Shown: positions 47,440-58,659 of the stretch, in pieces
How positions within the stretch are numbered: position 1 is the first letter of the stretch
Layout of the letters: each line of letters opens with the position of its first letter
Assembly (NCBI RefSeq): GCF_023159225.1
Contig: NC_063168.1
Span: 45,456,562 to 45,520,561 of the forward strand
DNA length: 64,000 nt
Origin: Perognathus longimembris pacificus
Lineage: Eukaryota; Chordata; Mammalia; Rodentia; Heteromyidae
Direction: 5' to 3'
Notes under the pieces: generated by a model
Told to the model about the DNA's origin: nothing
Seen by the model: only the letters and a program-made list of their open reading frames with translations
Databases searched by the model: none
Made by a program: the position numbers and the translations under genes

Positions 47440-47535
47440 TAGGTGAGAAGCCGGCTGCGGGAGCCTCGCGTTCCAAGGGCTGGAGTTGCAAAGCGCCGCG
47501 CGGCCACCAGGGGTCACCCCTCGCCAGGCTCCCAA
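47440..47535 (+). promoter_or_regulatory. Small CpG-rich patch with CTCF-like motif
   Basis: A local cluster of CpGs contains GGCCACCAGGGGTCACC at about 47502-47518, a good CTCF match in the same orientation as the one 250 bases upstream. Function is inferred. Confidence 0.5.
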
Positions 47536-48076
47536 ACCAGACTGCAAGCTGGGCTTTACTTGGCCCCATCCCTCCACGTCCCTGGGTTCTCACGTTTGTT
47601 TGGACAGTTATCATTGTATCCTACTGTGCAATGGCCAGCGTCCCCTTACCCCTCCTCCTAGTCCCAATGCCAAGAGTCAAACAAGGGGTGTTGAAGTGGG
47701 GTTTTCAGATGGACTATGGGGAGCACAATTAACTCTGAATGTGTGATAGATGAATGCCTAGTTAACTCTGGCAACCCTATTTTGGAGTTAGACCCTTACA
47801 TTTACTTTCCAACCTCACCGTTGACCAAGACTCCTCTTTGACTTAACAGCCTCTATTCAAGTCACCTAAACTCTTTTTTTAAAACCACAAATAACCAATT
47901 TTTTAATGGGCAAAGAATCCGAATAGTTGTTTTCCATAAGCTCTGAAAAAGATGTTCAACTTCTTTAGCCATTAAGCCAACACGATAACTCATTGAAAGA
48001 CAGCAAGTGCAAGCAGTGAGGAGGAAGACAAAGCCTGGCACAGAGCAGCAGGACATAAAATGATAGTCCCTCCAGA

Positions 48077-48240
48077 CTTTTGTGGCTTGAATTCAGGGCC
48101 CAGGTACTGTCTGTGAGGTTATTTTTGCTCAAGACTAGCATTTTACCACTTAGGCTATAGCTTTGGTTGGCTCTGAACCATGATCCTCAGATCTCAGCCT
48201 TCTGAGTAGCAAGATTACAGGCATGAGCCTCAAGGGCCTG
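48077..48240 (-). mobile_element. B1-Geo SINE, short
   Basis: Reverse copy lacking part of the middle. Confidence 0.55.
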
Positions 48241-48249
48241 GAAGACTTT

Positions 48250-48527
48250 TAACCATTCTGTATAATGAAGTGAATACACTTCATTTTTTAGAATTTATGA
48301 CCTATAATTATTATAGTAATTATTACTGTGCATTGTTATTGATAGGGTCTTTTAGTTCTGACTCCTTATTTACTTTTTTCTAGTTTACATCAATATTTAA
48401 AATCTTGATCAGAAATATAAAGTTCCTACTGTACCAAATGATGTGTACCATGTTTTTAATACATCAAAGCTATTTGCAATCTTTATTTGCAAATAAAGAT
48501 TGGACTTTCCTTAAAAAAAAAAAAAAG
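48250..48527 (+). pseudogene. Possible + strand retrocopy (3'UTR-like) ending in AATAAA and poly(A)
   Basis: An A/T-rich non-coding stretch ends with AATAAA near 48492 and, about 16 bases later, a run of 14 or more A. This is how a retrocopied mRNA 3' end looks. The source gene is not recognised and the left border is a guess. It abuts the 3' end of the MRPS5 retrocopy. Confidence 0.35.
48477..48502. repeat. 26-bp perfect palindrome containing AATAAA on both strands
   Basis: Reads the same on both strands over 26 bases (halves CAATCTTTATTTG / CAAATAAAGATTG), followed 10 bases later by an A-run. Confidence 0.9.
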
Positions 48528-48534
48528 AAAAGGT

Positions 48535-49860
48535 GGAGGGGAGGCATGCTAAAGGGTGTAGAGAGGGAAGGCTATGTGGCTGGTCTCTTTAAATTTGATC
48601 CTATAGACTGCTTCATTCCCTGCATGGCCTTCACATCTTCCCAGTCCAGCTCGATGTCGGGAACCTCACTCTGGGGCTCTGGATCTTTTCTCAAGGGCCC
48701 CTTGGGGAAGATACCACAATGGGCAAAGGCCACATTCCTCCCAAAATTCCACCACGGGGAGACCCTTCTTGTCAGCCAGCGGTGGGTGGGTTTCCTGGTG
48801 GGTGAGCCCATGGAAGAGGCCCCAAGTGAAGCTGAGCATGTTGAAGAACTCAGACACCTTAGCACACATGTCCTTGATGCCAATGAGCGGCAGATGGGGC
48901 TGATGGCCTTGTGGCAGTGGAGGCCATAACCTCTGGGTTGTTTCTTCATCTTGATATATGTTCTTTGAAATCTTAGTGAAATATCATGAAATCTTGTGTG
49001 GTCTTCATATCGTTCAATGAAATGTAAATAGTGAATTGCTCTGTTCTTTGCCTTCCTGAAAGCGTCTATCCAGTCAGCAGCTTTCCCAACAGCAAAACCT
49101 GCAGCTCCTTTTCCATTCCCCACAACAACCAGGACTCAGAATGATTTCTTTCTTCCTTCTTTCACTGTCATATTACAGACTTTTTTTTTTTTTTACCTCA
49201 AGTACCCTCCTATCAAAATCTTCATACATTCTCCTTCAGGACCAGGGTCAGGGGGACCAAGACTGACACCTCCCCATGTATTTCCACTCCAGCCTCGATC
49301 CCGTTTTACTTTCATCTTCCTCTTCTGGTCCCACTCTTCTCTCTGTTGGATCATGTTAGCTTTGACCTTCTCCTGTTCTTCCTTGCTTCTTTGGGCAATG
49401 GTCTGTACTTCTCCATTTTTCATAAGGGGAACATTCAGACCAGGCCAGAGGAAACCATAACGTCCTTCGCCAATGATCTGACCCCTGTTCAAATCCTTTC
49501 TTCTCTTTTTCTTAGCTCTTTTGCCTCTTCCTTTTCTTGCTCCAGCACCAGCCTCTGCTAAAGCACCTTTCCATAACTCATCTGCCAACAACTTAGTGAA
49601 GAAACTGTAGAGTCTATACTGGTAGCCCATGGCATCACTGGGAGGAGAAATACAGCGTTGTGTCTGCAGCACACAGCTCAACTGATGGTCGTCTCTGGTT
49701 CCCTGTGATGACCAAGGGCCAATGCCAAGAGTTGTTTTCAATGCCAAAATGGAAGCTGCTGGAAAGGTGCTTAGGGAGAGCTGCCTAGATCAGATGTGAC
49801 CCGCGCGTGGGCCACAGAGCACAGGAAAACCTCCCCCGAACTCTTCAACCAAACCCTGCA
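48535..49860 (-). pseudogene. MRPS5: Processed pseudogene of mitochondrial ribosomal protein S5
   Basis: Intron-less similarity to MRPS5 (uS5m of the small mitoribosomal subunit) runs on the - strand from an N-terminal piece near 49850 (PVLCS..., then [16 protein letters not shown]) through [20 protein letters not shown] at about 49.5 kb. It continues with [19 protein letters not shown], the S5 fold with [14 protein letters not shown], and ends SNLKRPAT with TAG at 48574-48572. Two long open stretches (49747-49193 and 49123-48572) are separated by a frameshift at an A-run (+ strand T12, about 49180-49193). A further in-frame difference occurs near 48.8 kb, where homology slips to another frame. 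Lack of introns and frame damage mark it as a dead retrocopy. Confidence 0.88.
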
Positions 49861-50089
49861 TTGAGCTTGTGTGGGACGTGGTCCAGATAAACAATAGTGC
49901 TGCCAAGTCAGTTGGGCAAGAAGCCAGATATCTTCCTTCAGTATCCTGCCATCATCATATCTGCTTGGGATCCTCACACTCATCCCCAGCATCTCCTGGA
50001 ATACCATTGGAGCCTACTAGCCAGATTTCAGCAAGAGGCCTGCTACACCACTGTAGCTACAATGTCTCCCTTATTACTACTTCATGTAT

Positions 50090-50210
50090 CTACTTATGTA
50101 TTTATTGCCAAGATCTTACCATGTTGCTTTAGCTGGTTCTTAAAACTCCTGATCTTCCTGTCTCTGCCTCCTGAGTGATGGAGTTATAGGCCGCCACCAC
50201 CACAACTTGA
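50090..50210 (-). mobile_element. Old B1 fragment
   Basis: Reverse 7SL pattern ('aaactcctgatcttcctgtc', 'cctcctgagtgatggagtta'). Confidence 0.5.
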
Positions 50211-50465
50211 TGGTGTTTCTTCTTGGTAATTTTTCATCCACGGACTTCTCACCCTACTCTGTGGGATACGTTCTCACTTGCCCATGGCTGTATTTGGAGT
50301 TAAGCAAACGCCACACCGCATGTACATGTTCATGTACCTGTCTCCATTATCCTTTTTTTGAGTAAAGTCTGGTCGTGATAAAATCTTTGTTTTACCCTAA
50401 TTTCCTGAGTGGCAGGAGTTACTAAAAGTGATTACTGTGCCCAGACAGACTTTCTTTTCGTATTT

Positions 50466-50698
50466 GTGTGTGACAGTACTGAGGCTTGAACTCACAGCCT
50501 GGGTATTATCCCTTAGCTTTTATGCTTAAGTCTGGCCTTCTACCTCTTGAGCCACAGCTCTACTTTCAGCTTTATGGTAGTTAATTGGAGATAAGAGTCT
50601 CATGAACTTTCCTGCCCAGACTGGCTTGGAACCTTGATCCTCAGATCTCAGCCTCCTGTATAGTTAGGATTATAGGCATGAGCCACTGGTGCCTGCCT
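50466..50698 (-). mobile_element. B1-Geo SINE
   Basis: Complete reverse copy from 'tgtgtgacagtactgaggct' to 'gagccactggtgcctgcc'. Confidence 0.7.
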
Positions 50699-50946
50699 TC
50701 TATTCTTCTGAGGGCAGCTCCGAAGGATTCTTTGAGAGACTATCTGCATAACATACCATCAGACAAGGATCTGAGTTCAGATATGTAGCTCCACACAACT
50801 AAGACTAATGACTTAAGAGATGAAGTCAAAGCTCTCCTGAAGCTTTCCATCCCCTTAGTCCCTGCACCACCTTTGCCTCCTTTGGCTGTGAGCCCCAACC
50901 AAACATGCTTCTTTTCATGGGGACTACTGAGCTGAAAGCAAGTGAA

Positions 50947-50985
<39 letters not shown>
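50947..50985 (+). repeat. (GA)n microsatellite
   Basis: About 19 GA units with one AA interruption. Confidence 0.95.
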
Positions 50986-51518
50986 TTGAGCTCTACTTGC
51001 TCTTTCTTTGCATAAAAGCAGGAAATGACTTACAAAGGCAAAAAGCTTCTTGCAGCCTCTTTCTAACCAGGAGGATGAAGTCAACCTCTAAGGACATTTT
51101 AGCCTCTTCTGGGCCTGGAGGTGGCACCAGAGGAGCCCACAGGAACAAGCTGACCAACCCGCCTTTGCTTTCTTCCAGGCTGCAAGCCCTGGAGACTCAA
51201 TGTCCTTCTCCTTGATCTTTATACATGCTCCCAAAATTGACTGTTATTTGTTGGATCTACTATCTAAGCTAGAATTCAAAGCCTCTTCTGAGTATCTCCA
51301 TTATATATTTATTTTCCTCCCCTACAACTGCCACAAGGCCATCGAACCCCATTTCTGGGAGATGGGCTTGACTCATCTCAGAGTCAAGAGATCACTTTAT
51401 ATTTATTTAGAGAGTGCTGGGCCAAACTGCCAGTGCTTAGTTCTGGCCCAACACTGGACACCAAATGAAAGTGTTATGCTGGAACTCCATCAGCAAGATG
51501 CAGAGACACCACATTTTA

Positions 51519-51753
51519 TTTTGTCAGTTGTGGAGCCTGAACTCAGGGCCTGGGCACTATCCTGAAGCTCTTTTGCTCAAGGCTAGCACTCTACAACGTT
51601 GAGCCACATCCCCATTTCTGGCTTTTGAGTGGTTAATTGGAGATAAGAGTCTCACAGGGACTTTTCTGCCTGGGCTGGCTTTGAACTGTGAGTCCAGGAT
51701 CTTAGCCTCTTGAGTAGCTAAAGTTACAGGCTGTCAGCCACCAGCACCTGGGA
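51519..51753 (-). mobile_element. B1-Geo SINE
   Basis: Complete reverse copy starting 'ttttgtcagttgtggagcct'. Confidence 0.7.
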
Positions 51754-51754
51754 G

Positions 51755-52000
51755 AAGCCACATTTTGAAAGGTTGAGTTGGCAGTCTATTAGAAAGGCTG
51801 AAAGTGCATGTGGACTCCTGTCTCAAAGACCTGCAGCCCTGAAAGTAACTTGCACAAAGCTTTTAGAGGCAAAAACCACATGCTTGGGGTGAGAACCAAG
51901 CCTTAACAAAAGCAAACCGGTTAGGGGAACATTCAGGGGTGAGCATTCTTTGTAGCAAAACTTTCCTGGGCCTAAACAGCCTGACACATCTGCAATTCAA
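51755..52000 (-). repeat. Dispersed LTR-like repeat, copy 2
   Basis: Counterpart of 39215-39480; interrupted at its left edge by the B1-Geo SINE. Confidence 0.45.
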
Positions 52001-52231
52001 ATAACAGCCTATCTCACCTCTAGGCTTTTCAGAGCTGGATGGAAAGCCCCCACCACCCAGCAAGATGCCAGGATGGCAGTGAGATGGTACTTAGACCTGG
52101 TGTCCTTATTTCAAAAGAAGGTTCTTGCCCTGACAGTAGAGTTTGATATAGTTGGTTTTGGGAATAAGGCCTGGGCAAAGTAATTATGGAAAGTGATTGT
52201 AATGAGAAGCTACAGCTAATAATCACTAATT

Positions 52232-52360
52232 AGCCAGATGTGTAGTTAATGCCTATAATTCCAGCACTAGAGTGGTGGATGCAGGAAGATTGGGAGTTGA
52301 AAGCCAGCCTGGGCTGTATAGCAAGTTCCCATTGTAAAGACAAACAAACAAACAAAAACA
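52232..52360 (+). mobile_element. B1 SINE without Geo module
   Basis: A classic 7SL monomer ('ttaatgcctataattccagc', 'aagccagcctgggctgtata') ending in a CAAA-type tail. It shows that plain B1 elements coexist with the composite form. Confidence 0.7.
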
Positions 52361-52364
52361 GTTA

Positions 52365-52856
52365 TAAGAGTCAGCATAGCTATTTAAGTTGGTCCTGTGT
52401 TTGTCAAGAGAACAATTCAGGCTGGAAATGCAGTGAAAGTGATTGGAAAGTTTATAAAGGAAGGAGTATCAGGTCCTGCCACTCTAGTCAAATGAAGAGA
52501 CATAATGAAAGGAAAAGAAAGGAGCTCCTCCTCCTCTTCCCCCCCCTCCTCCCCTCTTCCTCCTTAGAAATCCTCATCACTGTCATGACTGGAGAGGGAG
52601 ATCTTGTTCCTAGGAGGTGGTTACTTTGGCTCCTGGGTATAGCCAGATAGTTACTGGTAATTGTTTTTCTTTGGGATTAGGCTGACCCAGGCTCTGCTCT
52701 CCCTAGTAGTTACAATCCCTTAGCATAAGTATGATAACCACCAGTCCCATCTTTCCTAGAACCCACAGTGATTGCAAAGATACTGTGGGGAGAAAAGCTT
52801 AAAGCAAAGACAAATACAAAATGGAGGCTGCCATGTCAAGCTTTCATCTTGTTTTC
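52365..52856. other. Intergenic, nothing recognised
   Basis: Only a short pyrimidine run (about 52525-52565) stands out. Confidence 0.5.
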
Positions 52857-52990
52857 TTTTTAAATTTACTTATTTATTGTCAAAGTGATCTATAGAGAGG
52901 TTACAGTTTCATATGTTAGGCAGCGAGTACAGTTCTTATCCAACTTGTTATCTCCTCCCTCATTTTTCTGTCCCCCTCCCCACATCCCTC
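52857..52990 (-). repeat. Repeat related to 3510-3612
   Basis: Second, slightly longer copy, extending into 'tgtccccctccccacatccc'. Confidence 0.5.
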
Positions 52991-53192
52991 CCCATCCTCT
53001 GGCTTTTTTAGTCAATTTTTGGCAGCAAGAATAGTTTAAGTACTTGTTACAAATCCACTCAGACTGAAAGTGGATTGAGAATTGCAGCATTAGCCTTTAG
53101 CACTAGAGTACTTGGGAGGTTGCCTGTGAGATTTCTCTACCTACATCTAGCCTATAGGGAAGACTCAGGCAGGATTTTGTTTTTGTTTGTTT

Positions 53193-53755
53193 GTGCTGGT
53201 ACTGGGGCTTGAACTTAGGGTCTCTCATTATGGCCTGGCCTTTTCATTCAAAGCTTGAACCACACCTCTGCTTCCGGCTTCCACTCTACCACGTGAGTCA
53301 CATCTCCACTTCTGGCTTTTGAGTGGTTAACTAAAGATAAAAGTTTCACAGACTTACTTGCCAGGGCTGGTTTCAAACCATGATCTTAGCTTTCTGAGTA
53401 GCTGGGCTTACATGTATAAACTATACTGGCACACAGTAGTTGGAAGTTTTAATTACAATGATGTGGTTTTTTTTTTCACCCAGAGAGCTTGAGATCTCAT
53501 GGGTGTTTTTTTTTTCTTTTCTTGCCCACTCCTCTTCATGGAGCTCCAACTCAGGGAGGGCATAGGTACTGTCTTTGATCTCTTTTGCTCCAGGCTACCT
53601 CTCTACCACTTTAAGCCACAGCACCCACTTCTGGTTTTTGAGTGGTTAATTGGAGTGTCACAGACTTTCTTCCCTAGGTTGGCTTCGAACTGTGTGATCC
53701 TCAGATCTAAGCCTCCTGCTGAGCTAAGATTATAGGTGTGAGCCCATGGCCCCCT
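53193..53755 (-). mobile_element. Two B1-Geo SINEs in a row
   Basis: Reverse copies at about 53193-53433 and 53500-53755; the first shows a duplicated Geo end ('cacacctctgcttccggctt' and 'catctccacttctggctttt'). Confidence 0.65.
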
Positions 53756-54247
53756 GACTTCATACTCCATTTTAAAGTGTTTGGGTTTTTGTTATTGTTG
53801 GTGGTGGTGGTATTGGTTTGTTTTTCAGCCTATCCCTGCTGCTCTTGGCTCTCATCTAGCTCATCTTAGCTCTCATCTTAGTTCTCATCTAGCAAAGCAA
53901 TCTCTAAAGTAAATGGCCCTTGAGGTCCCCCCTAGTTCTCAGGATCTGTGAGCTTTGACTGGGTGGGTTCAGTAAAACAGACTCTTTATCTATTGTTCTG
54001 TGAAAACATTATACTAATTATTTCCAGGAATTCTGGGTTCTCAAGGAGAAAAACCATGAAGAGCTTTCCTTTACCTCCTGGAAATACCCTGGCTCCTTTC
54101 ACTCCTTCCTATTAGTGGTCCTTCAAGGACTGTAGTAGGAAATGCTGTTTTGAACAATTCTGTGCAGAAAACTTCTGTGTCGGAGGAGCTTCTGAAAGGT
54201 GGAGATGAGAGGGAAACATGGTTTAAAAGCTCATGGGTATTGGCAGC

Positions 54248-54470
54248 AAAGAAGCAAATAGCCTCCTGTAATCCTAGCTACTCAGAAGGCTGAGAGCTAA
54301 GGATCGGGATTGGAAGCCAACTCAGGGAGATAAATCCAAGAGACTCATCTCCAATGACCCATGAAAAAGTCTGGAAGTTTAAGTGTGGCTCAGGTGACAG
54401 CCAGAAGCCAAATGCTGAGTGAGATTGTGAGGCTCTGAGTTCAAGCCCTAGCATAGGCACCAAAAATTAT
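54248..54470 (+). mobile_element. B1-Geo SINE
   Basis: Forward copy from 'gcctcctgtaatcctagcta' to 'gttcaagccctagcataggc'. Confidence 0.6.
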
Positions 54471-54474
54471 AGTT

Positions 54475-55120
54475 AAAAATGCCTTCCCTGATACCCCGAG
54501 CAGCTAGCTGCCACCTTCCCCCTCCACCCTCCACATTAGCTCTTTAATTCTGCAAGCTTTCCTTATGACTCTAACTGCAAAAGCCCCAAAGCAGTCCTAT
54601 TTTCCCACTATGATTTTCCAGCACTTTCTGCAGCAACAGCAGCAGGGATTTGGAGTCAGCCAGTGGGGAGCATGAGAGGGAGGGAGTGATAGTGGTTAGA
54701 AGGCAGCAGGAGGCAAGCACAGCAGAGAAGGCTGAGCTGTCACCCAGGCCTCTGCCCGGGGCCACCGTGGGAGAGAGAGGCGCATTGAAGTTAAACAGCA
54801 AATGGGTTTTCAACAGCTCACTCATTGCTCCTCTAATTCAGTACTGAAATATTGCTTGGTGTACTTGAATCACCTTCAGGGGTTTGTAAAACAGCCCTGA
54901 AGAGATTAAAAAGATTTCCCCTGAGTATCCCCCGACTTAATGATAGCTCAATAAGAAACAGAAGCACTGACACTGCCATGTAGGAGAAAATAATGATTTC
55001 CTTCTGCTCCAAGGTAGGTGCAGGGCACTGGTGACACAGCAGCAAGAAGGAAGGCAAGGCTTCCATTATGGGGCTGTTTCCTGATCTTGGGGTCCCCACC
55101 TGTTCCCACCTATGAAATGC
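54475..55120. other. Intergenic, nothing recognised
   Basis: Unique-looking DNA; the overlapping short open frames show no family resemblance. Confidence 0.5.
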
Positions 55121-55124
55121 AGGT

Positions 55125-55230
55125 TCACAACTGGGCACAATGGCACATGCCTGCCCCAGGAGAGAGAGGTAGGAGAACTGCAAATTTGAGACTAGCTTGA
55201 ACTACAAACAGCAAGGCCCTGGTGAAAAAA
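55125..55230 (+). mobile_element. B1 fragment
   Basis: Forward 7SL head ('ggcacaatggcacatgcctg') with an A-rich end; no Geo part. Confidence 0.55.
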
Positions 55231-55563
55231 TAAAAACAGAGGCCTTCAGTTCTTTCTGAGACAACACCAGCGGTGGTGTGGGGTAACAGGAGGGAGGCAC
55301 TGCAAGGAAGCACAGTGACTGAGCTTTCAAATTTTCTCTTCATATTGAAGACATTTGCCTAAATTTTCACCTTCTAACTGCAATGGATTGAGTAGTCTCA
55401 TATGTACATAGAGCTCAGATACTGTTTTCTGGTGGGGGTATGGGCTGTTTTATGTGTTTTGAGACAAGAGTCTTGATGGTAGATAGTCCAAGCAGGCTTT
55501 GAACTTATGTTACTCCTGCCTCAGCCTCCTGAGTGCCCTGACTGCCTTTTTATGTGCTATTAT

Positions 55564-56167
55564 TGTAGAAACCAAGTGAAAGGTATAGGGGAACCCCCTT
55601 TTTTTGAGTCCCCAGAAACAGTGGGCTTAGACAAGGTAGTGGGCCTAGGGAGGAACAAACCTAAGTGTAATAATTGGAGCCCAAAGCAGCTGAACCTAGA
55701 GCTGCTAGACCCTTGCAAAAGAAAAGAAGGAGAGAGATCAAGCATAATTGTTACTCCATTTGCATGTCTTAAAGAAGTTAAGTGGGTACTCAGTAAATAC
55801 CATTTACACCCAGAAGAACCAAGAATTGAACAAAGAGTATTTTGATTGCCTAAATGATCCATTGCCTTATTTGCCAGCATTTTAATGGCAATTGCTATTT
55901 GTGATCACTAACTGCCAGTTCTGCTTCTGTATGTCTGCTATCACATGTACTATCACCTGTGTGTGGTACATGTGATTCTTACTCCATGACCACCTGCATG
56001 TGGTACATGTGATGTCTGTCTTTAAAAGCCCAGCCCTATTTGGCCCCGGTGCTGTTTGTCACTATCCCAGTGGTGGGGAGCAGACACTGTGCACAGCTAA
56101 ATAAAGATTGGGTGCTGGTGACTATTGTTGTGGGTTTGAGGCCCACCTGGGTATCCAGTATACAACA
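55564..56167 (+). mobile_element. Solo LTR, 604 bp, 5-bp target duplication
   Basis: Bounded by TGT...ACA and by ATTAT at 55559-55563 and 56168-56172. It contains two near-identical enhancer-like units with GTGGTACATGTGAT (about 55953 and 55998), a TTTAAAAG TATA-like box near 56022 and AATAAA at 56100-56105, all on the + strand. It is inserted at the edge of a reverse B1 piece (55430-55545). Confidence 0.8.
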
Positions 56168-56390
56168 ATTATCTTCTCAACATGTGAGCTGCTTCCTTCA
56201 GAAAGAAAAGGAAATGGGTTCAATGAGAAATGCTTCCCCACTGGAAATAAAACACTACTTGCTCATTTCCATGTTCCTTTTTCTGTCTTCCTGTGGCAGG
56301 GAAACCCAGAAATTGGATTTGTAGATGTCTTCACAGCTTTGTTTTCTTGCTCATTGTGTTTTGGGCTTCAATTTTTATTTATTTATTTAT

Positions 56391-56592
56391 TTTTTTTTTG
56401 CCAGTCCTGGGGCTTGGCCTCAGGGCCTGAGCACTGTCCCTGGCTTCTTTGTGCTCAAGGCTAGCACTCTGCCACTTGAGCCACAGCGCCCCTTCTGGCC
56501 ATTTTCTGTATATGTGGTACTGGGGAATTGAACCCAGGGCCTCATGTATAAGAGGCAAGCACTCTTGCCACTAGGCCATATCCCCAGCCCTG
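56391..56592 (-). mobile_element. IDL-Geo SINE
   Basis: Near-consensus reverse copy flanked by TGTTTTGGGCTTCA on both sides. Confidence 0.92.
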
Positions 56593-56599
56593 TTTTGGG

Positions 56600-56950
56600 C
56601 TTCATAATTGAAGCTATCTCTAATGGCAAATATTGTCCTATCAATAATTTTTTTTGAGTAATTCAATGTTGTGGGGTTTTTTTCCCTTCTTCTACTCCTT
56701 AACCCAGTAGCACTAAGCACATGATTGTCTTAGGTTAATCTGAAACATGTGGAGGTCATGTTAGATTTTATATCGATCTAAAATATATGTAACAACTCAG
56801 ATGCCCACATTATTGTTTCCCCATATTTTCAGAACAACCAAGTTTCTATAAAGGTTTAGAGTTGGAAGACACAGAAAACTTCCTAATGGCCCTGATGTCT
56901 TTATTTTTTTTAGGGTGACTTATAGCCTTAAGCTCTCATTTGTTCTTGGG
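56600..56950. other. Intergenic, nothing recognised
   Basis: A/T-rich, no motif or gene seen. Confidence 0.5.
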
Positions 56951-56959
56951 TTTTTTTTT

Positions 56960-57452
56960 TTTGTTGTTGTTTATTTTGATTTTTGGCTCAAGGCTGGTGC
57001 TTTTGTACTTTTTTCTTTCTTTCTCTCTCTCTTTCTTCTATGTAGGCCTGGCTAGCCTAGAATTCTTCCTGCTTTAACCTCTCTCTCTCTCTCTCTCCCT
57101 CTCTCTTTTATTCTTTACCAGTCCTGGGGCTTGAACTCAGGGCCTGAGCACTGTTCCTGAGCCTAGCACTGTACCACCTGAGCCAAGTGCCACTTCCGGC
57201 TTTTTCTGTTTATGTAGTGCTGAGGAATCGAACCCAGGGCTTCATGCATGCTAGGTAAGCACTCTACCACTAAGCCATATTCCCAGCCCCTCAAGGCTGG
57301 TGCTTTACCACTTGAATCACACCTCTACTTTGGGCTTTTTTTTAACTGGTTAACAAGATAACTGCTCATACTGACTTTGAACCCTGATTCTCAAAATATC
57401 TCAGCCTCTTGAATAGTTAGGCTTCTAGGCATTAGCCACCTGTGCCCAGCTC
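56960..57452 (-). mobile_element. B1-Geo SINE interrupted by an IDL-Geo SINE and TC tract
   Basis: The outer pieces share CTCAAGGCTGGTGCTTT on both sides of the insert (about 56986 and 57291). The inner IDL-Geo copy is about 57115-57289; a (TC)n run sits at 57078-57110. Confidence 0.75.
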
Positions 57453-57604
57453 CTGCTGTTATTCTTATAGTCCCATTGATTTCTCCTCTATGTATGAAGG
57501 TATTAAGACTTCAAGCTCATAAAAATGTACATTAAAATTTTACTATGGATTGGGCTTGGATTAGGTCATTTTGAAAACTATGCTAGTAAATCATGAATTA
57601 TTCA

Positions 57605-57835
57605 AGAGCTGGTGGCTCACACTCATTCCTAACTACTCAGGAGGCTGAGATCTGAGGATCACGGTTCAAAGTCATCCCCAGCTGAAAAGCCCCTGTAAGA
57701 CTCTTATTTCCAATTAACCACCAGAAAACCATAAGTGGGTTTGTGGCTCAAAGTGCTAGAACACTAGCCCAATTCAGGAACGTTGCCTAGGCCCTGCGTT
57801 CAAGTCCTGTGACCAAGTGGGGCGGGGGAGGAGGG
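57605..57835 (+). mobile_element. B1-Geo SINE
   Basis: Forward copy ending in a G-rich tail rather than a pure A-tail. Confidence 0.7.
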
Positions 57836-57839
57836 AAGG

Positions 57840-58365
57840 AAAAAGGTATGCTGTGTGAGGTAGAAATAGCCCATATTCCAGTGGCATGAGGAAGCCCCTC
57901 TCAACTGAATCAGGTAGATCTGGGACAGACTTTCCTCTTCGGACAACTCCTGGACCTAGAGGAAAGCCTTCTCTACTGTTGAGGATGCCTTGATATAGTC
58001 AGATAGATCAAGTCCCTGCCTTTAGAGACATCACAAACTAGTGAAGAAAGAGTGATACCTAGCCCAGTCTTTCAATTCTGGGATGAGAAACATTCCTTGA
58101 CTTTTAGCCCTGGTGGTATGCACACAACAAGTATAGCTCAACTTGGTCTTTCACTATCAGCCAATTTGTAGCACACATAAAGCAGGTTTCTACAAAATAT
58201 AATTAGTGAGAGGGAATGGCTAAGCAAAGAATATCTGGAAATTTGATCTTCTAGGATGGCTGTGGCAATGTGATAAACTGGCTATTGTATGGATTTAAAT
58301 TCCAGGAAGACTCAAACAGACAGGACAATCAGTAGTTAAGTGGTTGTGGATTGAATAAGAATGTG
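57840..58365. other. Intergenic, nothing recognised
   Basis: No coding or repeat signal beyond the flanking SINEs. Confidence 0.5.
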
Positions 58366-58369
58366 GGAG

Positions 58370-58569
58370 GGCTGGGAATGTGGCTTAGTGGTACAGTGCT
58401 TGCCTAACATGTATGAAGTCATGGGTTCAATTCCCTAGTACCATATAAACAGAAAAAGCTGGAAGTGGTGCTGTGGCTCAAAGGGGTAGAGTGCTAGCCT
58501 TGGGCAAAAGAGCTCAGGGACAGTGCCCAGGTACTGAGTTGAAGGCCCATGACTGACAAAAAAAAATCT
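58370..58569 (+). mobile_element. IDL-Geo SINE, diverged
   Basis: Reads 'gggctgggaatgtggcttag' and 'gctcaggga' variants; short A-tail. Confidence 0.85.
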
Positions 58570-58659
58570 CAACCCACACTTCAGACATCATCAAAATAAC
58601 TTAAAAGAGTTTATAGGAAAAAAAAAAAGTAGCATCTTAGATTTTAAAACTATGTAGAT

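Noticed and set aside
50947..51084. Ser/Leu-repeat frame around 51 kb
   Set aside because: It is a translation of a (GA)n microsatellite.
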